Shown: positions 1-7,392, counted from the first letter of the stretch. The stretch: DNA of 13,789 bases from Deltaproteobacteria bacterium (GCA_016219075.1 JACRCJ010000008.1:1-13789); one strand, 5' to 3'. Notes: generated from the sequence alone by a model not told the origin. Made by a program: numbers and translations.

Positions 1-188
1 CATGGCTGTCCGGACGCGGTATGAGAAAAGATATCGCGCGCGGGCACGCCGTATGTGCGCAGGATATGCTCGCCTGTTTTCAGGTGAAACCAGACATCGT
101 AGTCGTAGATTTTGCAAAATGAGAGGAAGAATATGAAAAGGAAGACGCAACAGGTCAGGAAGTAAAAGACAGGTTTACGCTCAGACAT
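1..188 (-). CDS. N-terminus of a polytopic membrane protein, GT-C glycosyltransferase-like (partial)
   Basis: An open frame starts at an ATG at 188 and runs off the left edge, giving 62 codons. The protein begins MSERKPVFYF and has one clear hydrophobic segment at about residues 7-23. It then carries a pattern of the form DYDVWFHLKTGEHIL...PARDIFSHTASGQP. An acidic DxD-like pair, W-x-H-L-x-x-G-E, P-x-x-D-x-F-S and a final G-x-P just after the first membrane helix is the signature of large uncharacterised membrane proteins related to the GT-C (PMT/ArnT-like) glycosyltransferases. The family usually has 8-13 helices and acts on lipid-linked sugars in the inner membrane. Only the first helix and first periplasmic loop are visible, so catalytic function is inferred from the motif. 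The start has only a weak Shine-Dalgarno (CGGGAAC). Confidence 0.6.
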   Translation of the reverse strand, partial: MSERKPVFYFLTCCVFLFIFFLSFCKIYDYDVWFHLKTGEHILRTYGVPARDIFSHTASGQP

Positions 189-231
189 TGCTTGTTCCCG
201 TTCAGAGATGGAAGACAATGGGGTCCCTGAA

Positions 232-260
232 AATATAAATACGAGTCAACCCGTTCTGAA
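232..260 (-). promoter_or_regulatory. Candidate sigma70 promoter for the partial membrane-protein gene
   Basis: On the minus strand a -35-like TTCAGA (255-260) and a -10-like TATATT (232-237) are 17 bases apart. The predicted transcript would start near 225, about 37 bases before the ATG at 188. Each hexamer matches consensus at four or five positions. A TTGACT also occurs in the spacer but has no well-placed -10. Confidence 0.4.
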
Positions 261-340
261 ATATTTTAAAGAAGCGGGTGCTCTCAGTCTAAGTTTCGTT
301 AAAAGGGCGTACATAAAGAAAGCGAGGCCGCATCAGGCGG

Positions 341-459
341 TTTAAAATTCTCCGCCATAAATGACTGAGAATTTTGATGGTAAGGAAGAATCATTTATAT
401 TTGCCACTCCTTGACCCGCCGCTAAAGCGACGGGGTTGCGGAGTGGCATACCCATTCAA
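341..459 (-). repeat. 119-bp structured intergenic repeat, copy A
   Basis: This copy matches 7029-7147 at 113 of 119 positions with no gaps. It holds a hairpin (arms 344-354 and 365-375, 10-base loop). The loop sequence ATAAATGA (357-364) is the exact reverse complement of TCATTTAT (391-398), so a loop-downstream pseudoknot is possible. A second hairpin has a perfect outer stem (402-410 with 440-448) and an inner stem (415-422 with 427-434) around the loop TAAA. It lies about 140 bases downstream of tRNA-Asp in transcript direction. The strand given is that of the tRNA transcript, on which the inner-stem mismatch becomes a G-U pair. I see no transposase and no clear target-site duplication. 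Confidence 0.9.
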
Positions 460-466
460 CAAAAAA

Positions 467-588
467 CTTGCGAAAGGCGGCGGCAGGCGGTAAGGAACGG
501 AAGACCAAAAGGCCTTCCACAGGCATCCTTGCGAAAGGCGGCGGGAGGCGGTAAGGAACGGAAGACCGAAAGACCTTCCACAGGCATC
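467..588 (-). repeat. Tandem duplication of a 61-bp unit downstream of tRNA-Asp
   Basis: Unit 1 (467-527) and unit 2 (528-588) differ at only 3 of 61 positions. Each contains a hairpin that pairs throughout in minus-strand RNA: arms GGAAGGYC and GGUCUUCC around a UUUY loop, using G-U pairs where the units differ. The plus strand would have mismatches at the same places. This suggests the units are part of the 3' tail of the tRNA-Val/tRNA-Asp transcript. Function is unknown. Confidence 0.85.
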
Positions 589-598
589 TTTGCAATAA

Positions 599-675
599 TG
601 GCGGGGCCGACGGGACTCGAACCCGCGCCCTCTGGCTTGACAGGCCAGCGTTATAACCGACTTAACTACGGCCCC
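599..675 (-). tRNA. tRNA-Asp (anticodon GTC)
   Basis: The minus strand folds into a full cloverleaf. The seven-base acceptor stem GGGGCCG pairs with CGGCCCC, the discriminator is G as expected for Asp, and CCA is encoded (599-601). The anticodon stem CTGGC/GCCAG encloses CTGTCAA, giving GTC. The T arm is CGGG-TTCGAGT-CCCG. It is probably co-transcribed with the tRNA-Val 26 bases upstream. Confidence 0.97.
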
Positions 676-701
676 GTTATCGAAAGACACCTTGAAAAAA
701 A

Positions 702-777
702 TGGTAGGCGGAACAGGGCTCGAACCTGTGACCCCAGCCTTGTAAGGGCTGTGCTCTACCAACTGAGCTACCCGCCC
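702..777 (-). tRNA. tRNA-Val (anticodon TAC)
   Basis: The minus strand gives a standard cloverleaf: acceptor GGGCGGG with TCCGCCT (G-U at both ends), D arm TAGCTCAGTTGGTAGAGC, anticodon loop CTTACAA reading TAC, T arm ACAGG-TTCGAGC-CCTGT and encoded CCA (702-704). It is the first tRNA of a Val-Asp pair, with a well-placed promoter just upstream. Confidence 0.97.
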
Positions 778-791
778 GCAATCAAGCTCTT

Positions 792-820
792 ATTGTACCA
801 GTAAAAAGCCGGCCAGGCAA
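792..820 (-). promoter_or_regulatory. sigma70-type promoter of the tRNA-Val/tRNA-Asp operon
   Basis: On the minus strand TTGCCT (815-820) and TACAAT (792-797) are 17 bases apart. TGG directly before the -10 makes it an extended -10. The predicted start near 785 is about 8 bases before the tRNA-Val 5' end at 777, as expected for a tRNA operon. Confidence 0.65.
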
Positions 821-835
821 CAAAAAGAAGATCCT

Positions 836-874
836 CAAAAGAAACCCCGTCAAAGGATGACGGGGAATCTTTTG
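836..874 (-). terminator. Bidirectional intrinsic terminator after lon
   Basis: The core stem CCCCGTC (845-851) / GACGGGG (859-865) has a 7-base loop. It continues beyond a symmetric AA/AA internal loop into CAAAAGA (836-842) / TCTTTTG (868-874). In minus-strand RNA the GC stem is followed by a U-rich arm, as expected for a terminator of lon, whose stop is at 945-947. The plus-strand side is also U-rich. It insulates lon from the tRNA-Val promoter at 792-820. Confidence 0.8.
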
Positions 875-944
875 AATCTTTAATTTTTAACAGCTTTCAT
901 GCCGCTTGTCAAGCAAATTGCTCCCTGGCGGCAAGAAAAGCCTC

Positions 945-3395
945 TTAGTGCCTGATCACAAGGTCGTTCTGAACCGGCGCTGGAGCCGGGGCCCCCTGCT
1001 CCTTGCTCTCAAACGGGGGCCTGAATATATCTTCCCTGCTCTTTATGCGCAGCGCCTTTATAAGCACCTCGTCCATGTGCTCGACCGGATGAGGGGTGAC
1101 CTTCTTGAGTATCAGCGCGGGTATCTCTTTGAGGTCCTTCTCGTTCTCCTTTGGTATGAGGACATTGGGGATACCGGCCCTGTGAGCGGCGAGCATCTTC
1201 TCCTTCAAGCCGCCTATCGGGAGGACCTTGCCGCGTAGCGTTATCTCGCCGGTCATCGCAACGTCCTTTCTGACCGGGATGCGAAGAAGCGCCGAGGCTA
1301 CGGCCGTGGCCATCGTGATACCCGCCGACGGGCCGTCCTTGGGTATGGCGCCCTCTGGCACATGTATGTGGATATCGAGCTTCTGATAGAAGTCCTTCTC
1401 AAGGCCGAACTCGTCGGCCCGGCTCCTTATGTACGTCATCGCGGCCTGCGCGCTCTCCTGCATGACATCGCCGAGTTTCCCGGTGATGATGAGCTTGCCC
1501 TTGCCGGGCACTAAAGCGACCTCTATGGCCAGGAGCTCTCCCCCCGCCTCTGTCCACGCAAGACCCGTGGTCACGCCGATCTCGTCGGCCCCTTCGACCG
1601 TGCCGTAGCGGAACGGAGGGACTCCGAGGAACCTGGACAGGCTCTTGAGGGTGATGGAGACGCGCGTCTCCTTGCCCTTCTTCAGGATCTCCTTGGCGGC
1701 CTTTCTGCACAGGGTAGCGAGCTGACGCTCAAGGTTTCTTACCCCGGCCTCTTTCGTGTATCTCCTTACGACAGAGAGTATCGTGGCCTTGTTAAGCTCC
1801 AGGTTGGCGGTCGTCAGGCCATGCATCTTGAGCTGCTTGGGCAGAAGGAACCTCTCCGCTATGTTGAGCTTCTCAAGCTCCGTGTAGCCGGGTATCCTTA
1901 TGATCTCCATCCTGTCAAGGAGCGGATACGGGATGCCCTGGATGGAGTTCGCCGTGGTTATGAACATTATCTTCGAAAGGTCGTAGTCGCAGTCGAGATA
2001 ATGGTCGTTGAAGGTGTGGTTCTGCTCCGGGTCGAGGACCTCAAGGAGCGCCGATGCCGGGTCTCCCCTGAAGTCGTGGCTCATCTTGTCGACCTCGTCC
2101 AGAAGGAAGACCGGGTTATTTGAGGCGGCCTTCTTAAGGGACTGTATGATCTTGCCGGGCATGGAGCCTATGTAGGTCCTCCTGTGCCCCCTTATCTCGG
2201 CCTCGTCCTTCACGCCTCCGAGGGAGAGGCGCACGAAGTTCCTGCCCGTGGCTTTCGCTATGGACTTGGCGAGCGAGGTCTTGCCGACGCCCGGAGGCCC
2301 TACGAGGCAGAGTATCGGCCCTTTCATCTCTTCCACGAGCCCTCTGACGGCCAGGTACTCGATGATCCTCTCTTTTACGGCCTTCAGTCCGTAATGGTCC
2401 GCTTCAAGGACGCGCTCGGCTTCCGTGATGTCCTTTTTCTCCTCGGTCTCGAAGTCCCACGGGAGGCTTACGAGCCAGTCTATGAAGTTTCTGGATACCG
2501 TGGCCTCTGCCGACATGGGGGACATGAGACGAAGCTTCTTGATCTCCTGCTTGGCCTTTTTCATGGCCTCCTTGGACATCTTCTTGGTCTTTATCTTGTC
2601 CTCGAACTCCTGCAGTTCGCTCTTGAACTCGTCTTTCTCGCCGAGCTCTTTCTGTATGGCCTTCATCTGCTCGGAGAGGTAGTACTCCTTCTGGGTCTTC
2701 TCCATCTGGCGTTTGACCCTCTGGCGTATCTTCTGCTCGACCTCGAGTATCTCTATCTCGCTCTCCATGATGCTGTATAAGCGCTCAAGCCTCTTGGTCG
2801 GGCTCGGTATCGTAAGGAGGGCCTGCTTGTCCTCGAGCTTCACCGTAAGGTGGGAAGCGATGGTGTCGGCAAGCCTTGAGGGGTCCTCGATGGACGACAC
2901 ACTCATTATCATCTCGGGCGGGACCCTCTTGTTGTACTTCACATAGGTCTCGAAAGACTTCACCACCGAGCGCACAAGCGCCTCTGTCTCCACGGTCTCG
3001 TCGACGACCTCTTCGACGTCCTCGACGCTGACCATAAAGCACTCGTCTTCGGAGACGAACTCCTTTATGCGGGCCCTTCTCTTGCCTTCGACCAGCACCT
3101 TGACGGTCCCGTCCGGGAGCCTCAGGAGCTGTAAAATCGTGCCGAGCGTGCCTACCTCGTAGATATCGTCCTGGGCCGGCTCTTCGGTCTTGGCCTTCTT
3201 CTGGGCGGCGAGAAGGATCGATTTATCGTTCCCCATGGCGTGTTCAAGGGCCTTTATGGACTTCTCCCTTCCCACGAACAGCGGCACGACCATGTAGGGG
3301 AATATGATTATATCTCTTAACGGTATTAACGGGATCACCAATTTTTCTTTCTTCAAGTCTCTTCCTCCATTTATCCCTCTTAAAAAGGAAAACAT
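945..3395 (-). CDS. lon: Lon protease, ATP-dependent serine protease
   Basis: Lon is a cytoplasmic hexameric AAA+ protease that unfolds and degrades damaged and regulatory proteins. The 816-residue product has the full LonA layout: an N-terminal substrate domain (about 20-215), a coiled-coil region rich in K and E (about 215-300), an AAA+ module with Walker A GPPGVGKTS (366-374) and Walker B FLLDEVDK (430-437), and a protease domain. The catalytic dyad is Ser690 in KDGPSAG and Lys733 in GGLKEKMLAAHRAG; the 43-residue spacing matches E. coli S679/K722. The C-terminus has a short Pro/Ala-rich tail. The start is uncertain. The ATG at 3395 has a weak GAGG, whereas an in-frame TTG at 3356 (803 aa) follows GGAGGA by six bases and begins the family-typical KKEKLVIPLIPLRD. 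It follows clpX by 38 bases, probably in the same operon. Key residues are all present. Confidence 0.97.
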   Translation of the reverse strand: MFSFLRGINGGRDLKKEKLVIPLIPLRDIIIFPYMVVPLFVGREKSIKALEHAMGNDKSILLAAQKKAKTEEPAQDDIYEVGTLGTILQLLRLPDGTVKVLVEGKRRARIKEFVSEDECFMVSVEDVEEVVDETVETEALVRSVVKSFETYVKYNKRVPPEMIMSVSSIEDPSRLADTIASHLTVKLEDKQALLTIPSPTKRLERLYSIMESEIEILEVEQKIRQRVKRQMEKTQKEYYLSEQMKAIQKELGEKDEFKSELQEFEDKIKTKKMSKEAMKKAKQEIKKLRLMSPMSAEATVSRNFIDWLVSLPWDFETEEKKDITEAERVLEADHYGLKAVKERIIEYLAVRGLVEEMKGPILCLVGPPGVGKTSLAKSIAKATGRNFVRLSLGGVKDEAEIRGHRRTYIGSMPGKIIQSLKKAASNNPVFLLDEVDKMSHDFRGDPASALLEVLDPEQNHTFNDHYLDCDYDLSKIMFITTANSIQGIPYPLLDRMEIIRIPGYTELEKLNIAERFLLPKQLKMHGLTTANLELNKATILSVVRRYTKEAGVRNLERQLATLCRKAAKEILKKGKETRVSITLKSLSRFLGVPPFRYGTVEGADEIGVTTGLAWTEAGGELLAIEVALVPGKGKLIITGKLGDVMQESAQAAMTYIRSRADEFGLEKDFYQKLDIHIHVPEGAIPKDGPSAGITMATAVASALLRIPVRKDVAMTGEITLRGKVLPIGGLKEKMLAAHRAGIPNVLIPKENEKDLKEIPALILKKVTPHPVEHMDEVLIKALRIKSREDIFRPPFESKEQGAPAPAPVQNDLVIRH

Positions 3396-3433
3396 TGTCC
3401 TTTATCCTCGTCCTGCCGGTACAGGCGGGCCCG

Positions 3434-4684
3434 TCAGGCCGTCTCGGCCCTGTTTCCGTAGACTATGATGGGTTTTGCCTTCTCGAAGATCACATCCTCG
3501 TTTATGATGCACTCCTTGATGTTCGGCTGCGAAGGCAGCTCGTACATCGTCTCGAGCATGACGTTCTCAAGTATCGCCCTCAAGCCCCTGGCGCCGGCCT
3601 TTCTCGCCATCGACTCTTTCGCCACGGCCGAGAGCGCCCCGTCCGTGAATTTAAGCTTTACATTCTCGAACTCGAAGAGCTTCTGGTACTGCTTTATGAT
3701 GGCGTTCCTCGGCTCCGAGAGTATCCTTACGAGGTCCTTCTCGCTAAGCTCGTCGAGGACGGCCACCACCGGGAGCCTTCCCATGAACTCCGGTATGAGC
3801 CCGTACTTAAGGAAGTCCTGCGGCTCGACATCACGCATCATCTTGCCGATGTTCGGCTGAACTACCTTCTTGGCCTCCGAGTTGAACCCGACGGTCCTCT
3901 TGCCTATCCTCTGGGAGACTATGGTGTCAAGCCCGGTGAAGGCCCCTCCGCAAATGAAAAGGATATTGGAGGTATCGACCTGCAGGAACTCCTGCTGCGG
4001 GTGCTTCCTGCCGCCCTTGGGCGGGACATTGGCCACCGTTCCCTCGATTATCTTCAAGAGGGCCTGCTGCACGCCTTCCCCGGAGACGTCCCTTGTTATT
4101 GACGGGCTGTCGCTCTTCCTTGAGATCTTGTCGATCTCGTCGATATAGACGATGCCTTTCTGGCACCTCTCTATGTCGTACTCGGCGTTCTGCAGGAGGC
4201 TTAGGATTATGTTCTCCACGTCCTCGCCGACATAACCGGCCTCTGTCAGGGTGGTCGCGTCGGCTATGGTGAACGGCACATTCAATATCTTGGCGAGCGT
4301 CTGGGCAAGGAGCGTCTTGCCGCTTCCGGTGGGGCCGACGATAAGGATGTTGCTCTTCTGAAGCTCGACATTCCCCAAAGCCACCCTCGACTCGATCCTC
4401 TTGTAATGGTTATGAACGGCTACCGAGAGGACTTTTTTGGCGTGGTCCTGGCCTATCGCATACTCGTCAAGCACCTTTTTGATCTCGGCGGGCTTGGGTA
4501 TGGAATGCTCGCGTTTCTTGAACTCCTCTTTTTCATACTCCTCGGCGATGATATCGTTACAGAGCTCTATGCACTCGTCACAGATATACACCATCGGTCC
4601 GGCCACGAGCTTCCTGACCTCATCCTGCCCTTTGCTGCAGAACGAGCAGGTCAAATAACTCCCGCCTTTTTTATTGACTGACAT
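3434..4684 (-). CDS. clpX: ClpX, ATPase and unfoldase subunit of the ClpXP protease
   Basis: ClpX is a hexameric AAA+ unfoldase that recognises tagged substrates and feeds them to ClpP. I start it at the ATG at 4684 (416 aa), which has GGAGGAG six bases upstream. A longer in-frame form from 4744 adds 20 residues with no family match. Numbered from 4684, the zinc-binding domain has C13, C16, C35 and C38. Walker A is GPTGSGKT (117-124), the pore loop is GYVG (150-153), Walker B is IVYIDEIDK (178-186), and the RKH loop is at 226-228. The sensor-2 region is GARGLR (364-369). The ClpP-docking tripeptide appears as VGF (265-267) instead of the usual IGF, a conservative change. It lies between clpP (117-base gap) and lon (38-base gap), the classic order. 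Confidence 0.97.
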   Translation of the reverse strand: MSVNKKGGSYLTCSFCSKGQDEVRKLVAGPMVYICDECIELCNDIIAEEYEKEEFKKREHSIPKPAEIKKVLDEYAIGQDHAKKVLSVAVHNHYKRIESRVALGNVELQKSNILIVGPTGSGKTLLAQTLAKILNVPFTIADATTLTEAGYVGEDVENIILSLLQNAEYDIERCQKGIVYIDEIDKISRKSDSPSITRDVSGEGVQQALLKIIEGTVANVPPKGGRKHPQQEFLQVDTSNILFICGGAFTGLDTIVSQRIGKRTVGFNSEAKKVVQPNIGKMMRDVEPQDFLKYGLIPEFMGRLPVVAVLDELSEKDLVRILSEPRNAIIKQYQKLFEFENVKLKFTDGALSAVAKESMARKAGARGLRAILENVMLETMYELPSQPNIKECIINEDVIFEKAKPIIVYGNRAETA

Positions 4685-4801
4685 CTGTTTCTCCTCCAGG
4701 CTTTGCTCAGCCGGAAAACCGATGGCCTTCCGGGTCTTTCTCACCGGGCCTTTCAGCCCTTGAAAAATCTAATTACTTCAAACGGTTAGAGAGACAAACG
4801 C

Positions 4802-5407
4802 CTACTTCTTGGTCTGTTCCGGCGATGGCCGTTTATCTATCACCTTATCAATTATACCATATTCCCTGGCCTGAGTCCCGCTCATAAAGAAATCCCGCTC
4901 CGTGTCCCTGTGTATCTTCTCAAGAGACTGGCCCGAGTGCCTGGAGAGGATCTTCGACAACTCCTCTCTTATCCTCAGTATTTCCTTGGCCTGGATGTCG
5001 ATCTCGGTGGCCTGTCCCTGGGCCCCTCCCAGGGGCTGGTGTATGAGTATCCTTGAGTTGGGCAGGGCGAAACGCTTCCCTGCGGCCCCTCCGGCCAGAA
5101 GAAGCGCCCCCATGCTGGCGGCCTGCCCGATGCAGATAGTCGAGACATCGGGTTTCACATACTGCATGGTGTCGTAGATGGCAAGCCCCGCGCTTACAAG
5201 CCCGCCGGGCGAGTTGATATAGAGGTGGATGTCCTTATCAGGGTCTTCTGATTCGAGAAAAAGGAGCTGGGCTACTATAAGGTTTGCGATATTGTCGTCC
5301 ACTCCGCTGCCGAGGAACACGATCCGGTCTTTTAATAACCGCGAGTAGATGTCGTACGCCCTCTCTCCGCGGCCCGTCTGTTCCACTACCATCGGGATCA
5401 AAGTCAT
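4802..5407 (-). CDS. clpP: ClpP, proteolytic subunit of the Clp protease
   Basis: ClpP is a tetradecameric serine peptidase that degrades polypeptides delivered by ClpX. The 201-residue form from the ATG at 5407 has a purine-rich GGAGGGG ribosome-binding site just upstream; the GTG four codons earlier has none. The catalytic triad is complete: Ser98 in GQAASMGA, His123 in LIHQPLGG and Asp172 in DTERDFFM, the same spacing as mature E. coli ClpP (97/122/171). The handle-helix region around IDIQAKEILRIREEL is normal, as is overall length. The N-terminus (MTLIPMVVEQTGRGERAYDIYSRLL) is typical. It sits between tig (254-base gap) and clpX. The ClpX gene next to it is its expected partner. Confidence 0.97.
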   Translation of the reverse strand: MTLIPMVVEQTGRGERAYDIYSRLLKDRIVFLGSGVDDNIANLIVAQLLFLESEDPDKDIHLYINSPGGLVSAGLAIYDTMQYVKPDVSTICIGQAASMGALLLAGGAAGKRFALPNSRILIHQPLGGAQGQATEIDIQAKEILRIREELSKILSRHSGQSLEKIHRDTERDFFMSGTQAREYGIIDKVIDKRPSPEQTKK

Positions 5408-5661
5408 ATCCCCTCCCACTATGTTTTTTTAACGGTATGAAAACCCCGGGTATGAAAGACCCGGGCAGTCTTTGAAGTCCCGCGAAGATCGTTTTTACCG
5501 GTCCACGGACAGTCCCGCGCATTCAGGCCCGGCTGTCTCCGGGTCAGGACGAGACCCTGCGGGCGCCCCGAAGGGCGCCGGACGGCGGCCAACAGGGGCC
5601 GCCGCATCGAGACATTTCATCGTCCTAAAATTATATCGGATAAAAACGGCGTAACTTCAGT
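5408..5661 (-). other. tig-clpP intergenic region with GC-rich hairpins
   Basis: This 254-base gap has no convincing gene. In minus-strand RNA it can form GGCGGCC/GGCCGCC (5584-5590 with 5597-5603). A stem GGCGCCC/GGGCGCC (5562-5568 with 5573-5579) follows, closed by the stable cUUCGg tetraloop. A third hairpin, CCCGGGT/ACCCGGG (5445-5451 with 5459-5465), lies about 40 bases before clpP. None has a long U-run directly behind it, so attenuation, mRNA processing or stabilisation are all possible. Confidence 0.6.
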
Positions 5662-6948
5662 CTAAGAGGCGGAAATACTTGATTCGATAATGATATCAAA
5701 TACTTTCTCGTGCTTCATGCCGTCTTTTATGACATCCAGCGCGCCTTCCTTCCGTATCCTGTCCATGAGGGCCTCAAATGTCACATTCCTTGTCATGGCG
5801 ATGTTCCTTACCGCCGTGTCCGTCTCGGCCTCCGTCACCTGGACATTCTCCTTTGCGGAGACGGCGTCAAGGATGATGTCCTCCTTGACCGACCTGACGG
5901 CCATCTCGCGGTACTTCTCTCTGAGCTGCTCGGGCGAGAGCTTTTCGTCTCCGGGGTTGACGTTGCCCTGCCTCATGCTGTCGATGATCCTGTTAAGGAT
6001 GAGCCCGAGGTACCTGTTGACGAGAGAATCGGGGACCTCGAACCGGTGCTTTTCAATGAGCTTGTCGAGGATCTGGGTCTTCAGGCTCTCTTTTTCGTGG
6101 GTCTCCTTCACCTTCACAAGCTCGTCTTTCACCTTCGTCCTCAAGGCTTCGAGGCTGTCGCACTCCATGTCCCTGGCGAACTCGTCGTCGAGCGCCGGGA
6201 CCGTCTTCTCTTTCACCGATTTGACGGTTATCTTGAAGACGGCCGTCTTGCCGCCGAGCCCCTGTTCGCTGTAGTTCTCGGGGAAGGTTATGTCGGCGTC
6301 CTTGGAGTCGCCCTTTGAAACGCCCGTCAGGGCTTCGTCAAAGCCCGGCAAAAGCGTCTTTTCGCCGAGTACTATCGAGTAGTCATTGGTCTTGCTGTGC
6401 TTTATCGGTTTTCCGTCAAGGAACGCCTCGAAGTCCACCACTACCATGTCGCCGGCCCCGGCCGCCCTGTTGACTTCCTTGAACTCGCTCTTCGCCTCGG
6501 CGAGCCTCTTAAGCCCCTCCTCTATGTCCTTGTCCGAGACCTCGATAGAGCTCTTTTTAAGCCCCATGCCCTTGTAGTCGTCGACATTGACCTCAGGGGT
6601 GACTTCAAGCGTGAGCGTGTAGACGAATTCCTTCTCCTCTTCGAGCTTCTTGGTATTTACGTCGATCTTGGGCATCTCCACGGGGGCGAGGCCCTGGTCC
6701 CTGAGCACCTCTATGTATGTAGACTCGATGAGCTTTTTTGTGGCCTCTTCCCTCACATGATCGCCGAACCGCGACTTCAGGATATTGATAGGTATGGCGC
6801 CTTTCCTGAAACCCGGGACCTGCACCGTAGACTTCAGCGACTGGAAGCCCGAGTTCATCTCCTTGTTCACCGTCTCGGCCGGAACCGTTACCACCAGCTT
6901 CTTTTTTACCGTGCTTAGATCCTCGAGTTGTACCTTTGTCTTCTGCAT
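5662..6948 (-). CDS. tig: Trigger factor, ribosome-associated chaperone
   Basis: Trigger factor binds ribosomal protein L23 at the peptide exit tunnel and shields nascent chains. The product is 428 residues, close to E. coli's 432. The N-terminal domain carries the ribosome-binding signature GFRKG (46-50). An FKBP-type prolyl isomerase domain follows at about 155-245 (GDMVVVDFEAFLDGKPI...LLPGFDEAL...ITFPENY), and the C-terminal helical chaperone region covers the rest. I start at the ATG at 6948, which has GAGGAAAGG in front; the ATG six codons earlier (6966) has no ribosome-binding site. It leads the tig-clpP-clpX-lon block, an arrangement common in bacteria that links folding of new proteins with degradation. 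No strong promoter is visible in the short A/T-rich leader, so transcription may come from the tRNA-Leu side or from a weak local promoter. Confidence 0.96.
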   Translation of the reverse strand: MQKTKVQLEDLSTVKKKLVVTVPAETVNKEMNSGFQSLKSTVQVPGFRKGAIPINILKSRFGDHVREEATKKLIESTYIEVLRDQGLAPVEMPKIDVNTKKLEEEKEFVYTLTLEVTPEVNVDDYKGMGLKKSSIEVSDKDIEEGLKRLAEAKSEFKEVNRAAGAGDMVVVDFEAFLDGKPIKHSKTNDYSIVLGEKTLLPGFDEALTGVSKGDSKDADITFPENYSEQGLGGKTAVFKITVKSVKEKTVPALDDEFARDMECDSLEALRTKVKDELVKVKETHEKESLKTQILDKLIEKHRFEVPDSLVNRYLGLILNRIIDSMRQGNVNPGDEKLSPEQLREKYREMAVRSVKEDIILDAVSAKENVQVTEAETDTAVRNIAMTRNVTFEALMDRIRKEGALDVIKDGMKHEKVFDIIIESSISAS

Positions 6949-7028
6949 TTCACCTTTCCTCTGCATATTATTCTTTTTATTTTTAACAGTTCTGAAACCC
7001 CCGGGGTCTTAATCCCAAAGAGGGTTCA

Positions 7029-7147
7029 TTTAAAATTCTCCGCCATAAATGACGGAGAATTTTGATGGTAAGGAAGAATCATTTATATTTGCCACTCCTT
7101 GACCCGCCGCTTTAGCGACGGGATTGCGCAGCGGCATACCCATTCAA
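7029..7147 (-). repeat. 119-bp structured intergenic repeat, copy B
   Basis: This is the second copy of the element at 341-459. The first hairpin here is perfect: AAAATTCTCCG (7032-7042) with CGGAGAATTTT (7053-7063). The loop segment ATAAATGA (7045-7052) is again complementary to TCATTTAT (7079-7086). The inner stem of the second hairpin is 7103-7110 with 7115-7122. In the outer stem (7090-7098 with 7128-7136) a change from copy A leaves G-U in minus-strand RNA but A-C in plus-strand RNA; one other position is unpaired. It starts 20 bases after the 3' end of tRNA-Leu and precedes tig. Confidence 0.9.
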
Positions 7148-7167
7148 ACCCTTGTGCAAAAATCAAT

Positions 7168-7250
7168 TGGTGCGAGAGGGGGGAATCGAACCCCCATGGT
7201 TGCCCACCAGATCCTAAGTCTGGCGCGTCTGCCAGTTCCGCCACTCTCGC
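7168..7250 (-). tRNA. tRNA-Leu (anticodon TAG)
   Basis: The minus strand gives a class II tRNA of 83 bases with encoded CCA (7168-7170). The acceptor is GCGAGAG/CTCTCGC with discriminator A. The anticodon stem CCAGA/TCTGG encloses CTTAGGA, reading TAG. It has a variable arm (TGGGCAACCAT) and the T arm GGGGG-TTCGATT-CCCCC. Confidence 0.97.
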
Positions 7251-7263
7251 GTCCGACGAGAAT

Positions 7264-7292
7264 GGTATAAGCTAAAACATAATCTGTGCCCT
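7264..7292 (-). promoter_or_regulatory. Weak candidate promoter for tRNA-Leu
   Basis: TATACC (7264-7269) lies 14 bases upstream of the tRNA 5' end, with AGGGCA (7287-7292) 17 bases further up. The -35 matches consensus at only three positions, so this call rests mainly on placement. Confidence 0.3.
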
Positions 7293-7392
7293 TGAATGAG
7301 CCGTTTTTTTGTATTGAGCGTTACGGGGTCGTAAGCGGAGTGCGTTCCGGAAAGAGAAAGGGGGGCCAAGCCCCGGCAATACCATCCTCCGC

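Noticed and set aside
467..588. CRISPR array
   Set aside because: Only two contiguous 61-bp units without spacers and no cas genes.
391..804. Open frames on both strands across the tRNA pair (including one reading GPTGLEPAPSGLTG)
   Set aside because: They are translations of tRNA-Asp, tRNA-Val and the 61-bp repeats; such peptides are well-known spurious annotations.
2184..2780. 198-codon Leu-rich plus-strand frame opposite lon
   Set aside because: Antisense to the Lon AAA+ and coiled-coil region; the Leu-rich pattern comes from Lys/Glu codons of Lon.
341..7147. Composite mobile element or genomic island bounded by the two 119-bp repeats
   Set aside because: The 6.7-kb interval contains only core genes and tRNAs, with no integrase or transposase; the repeats do not duplicate tRNA 3' ends as att sites would.
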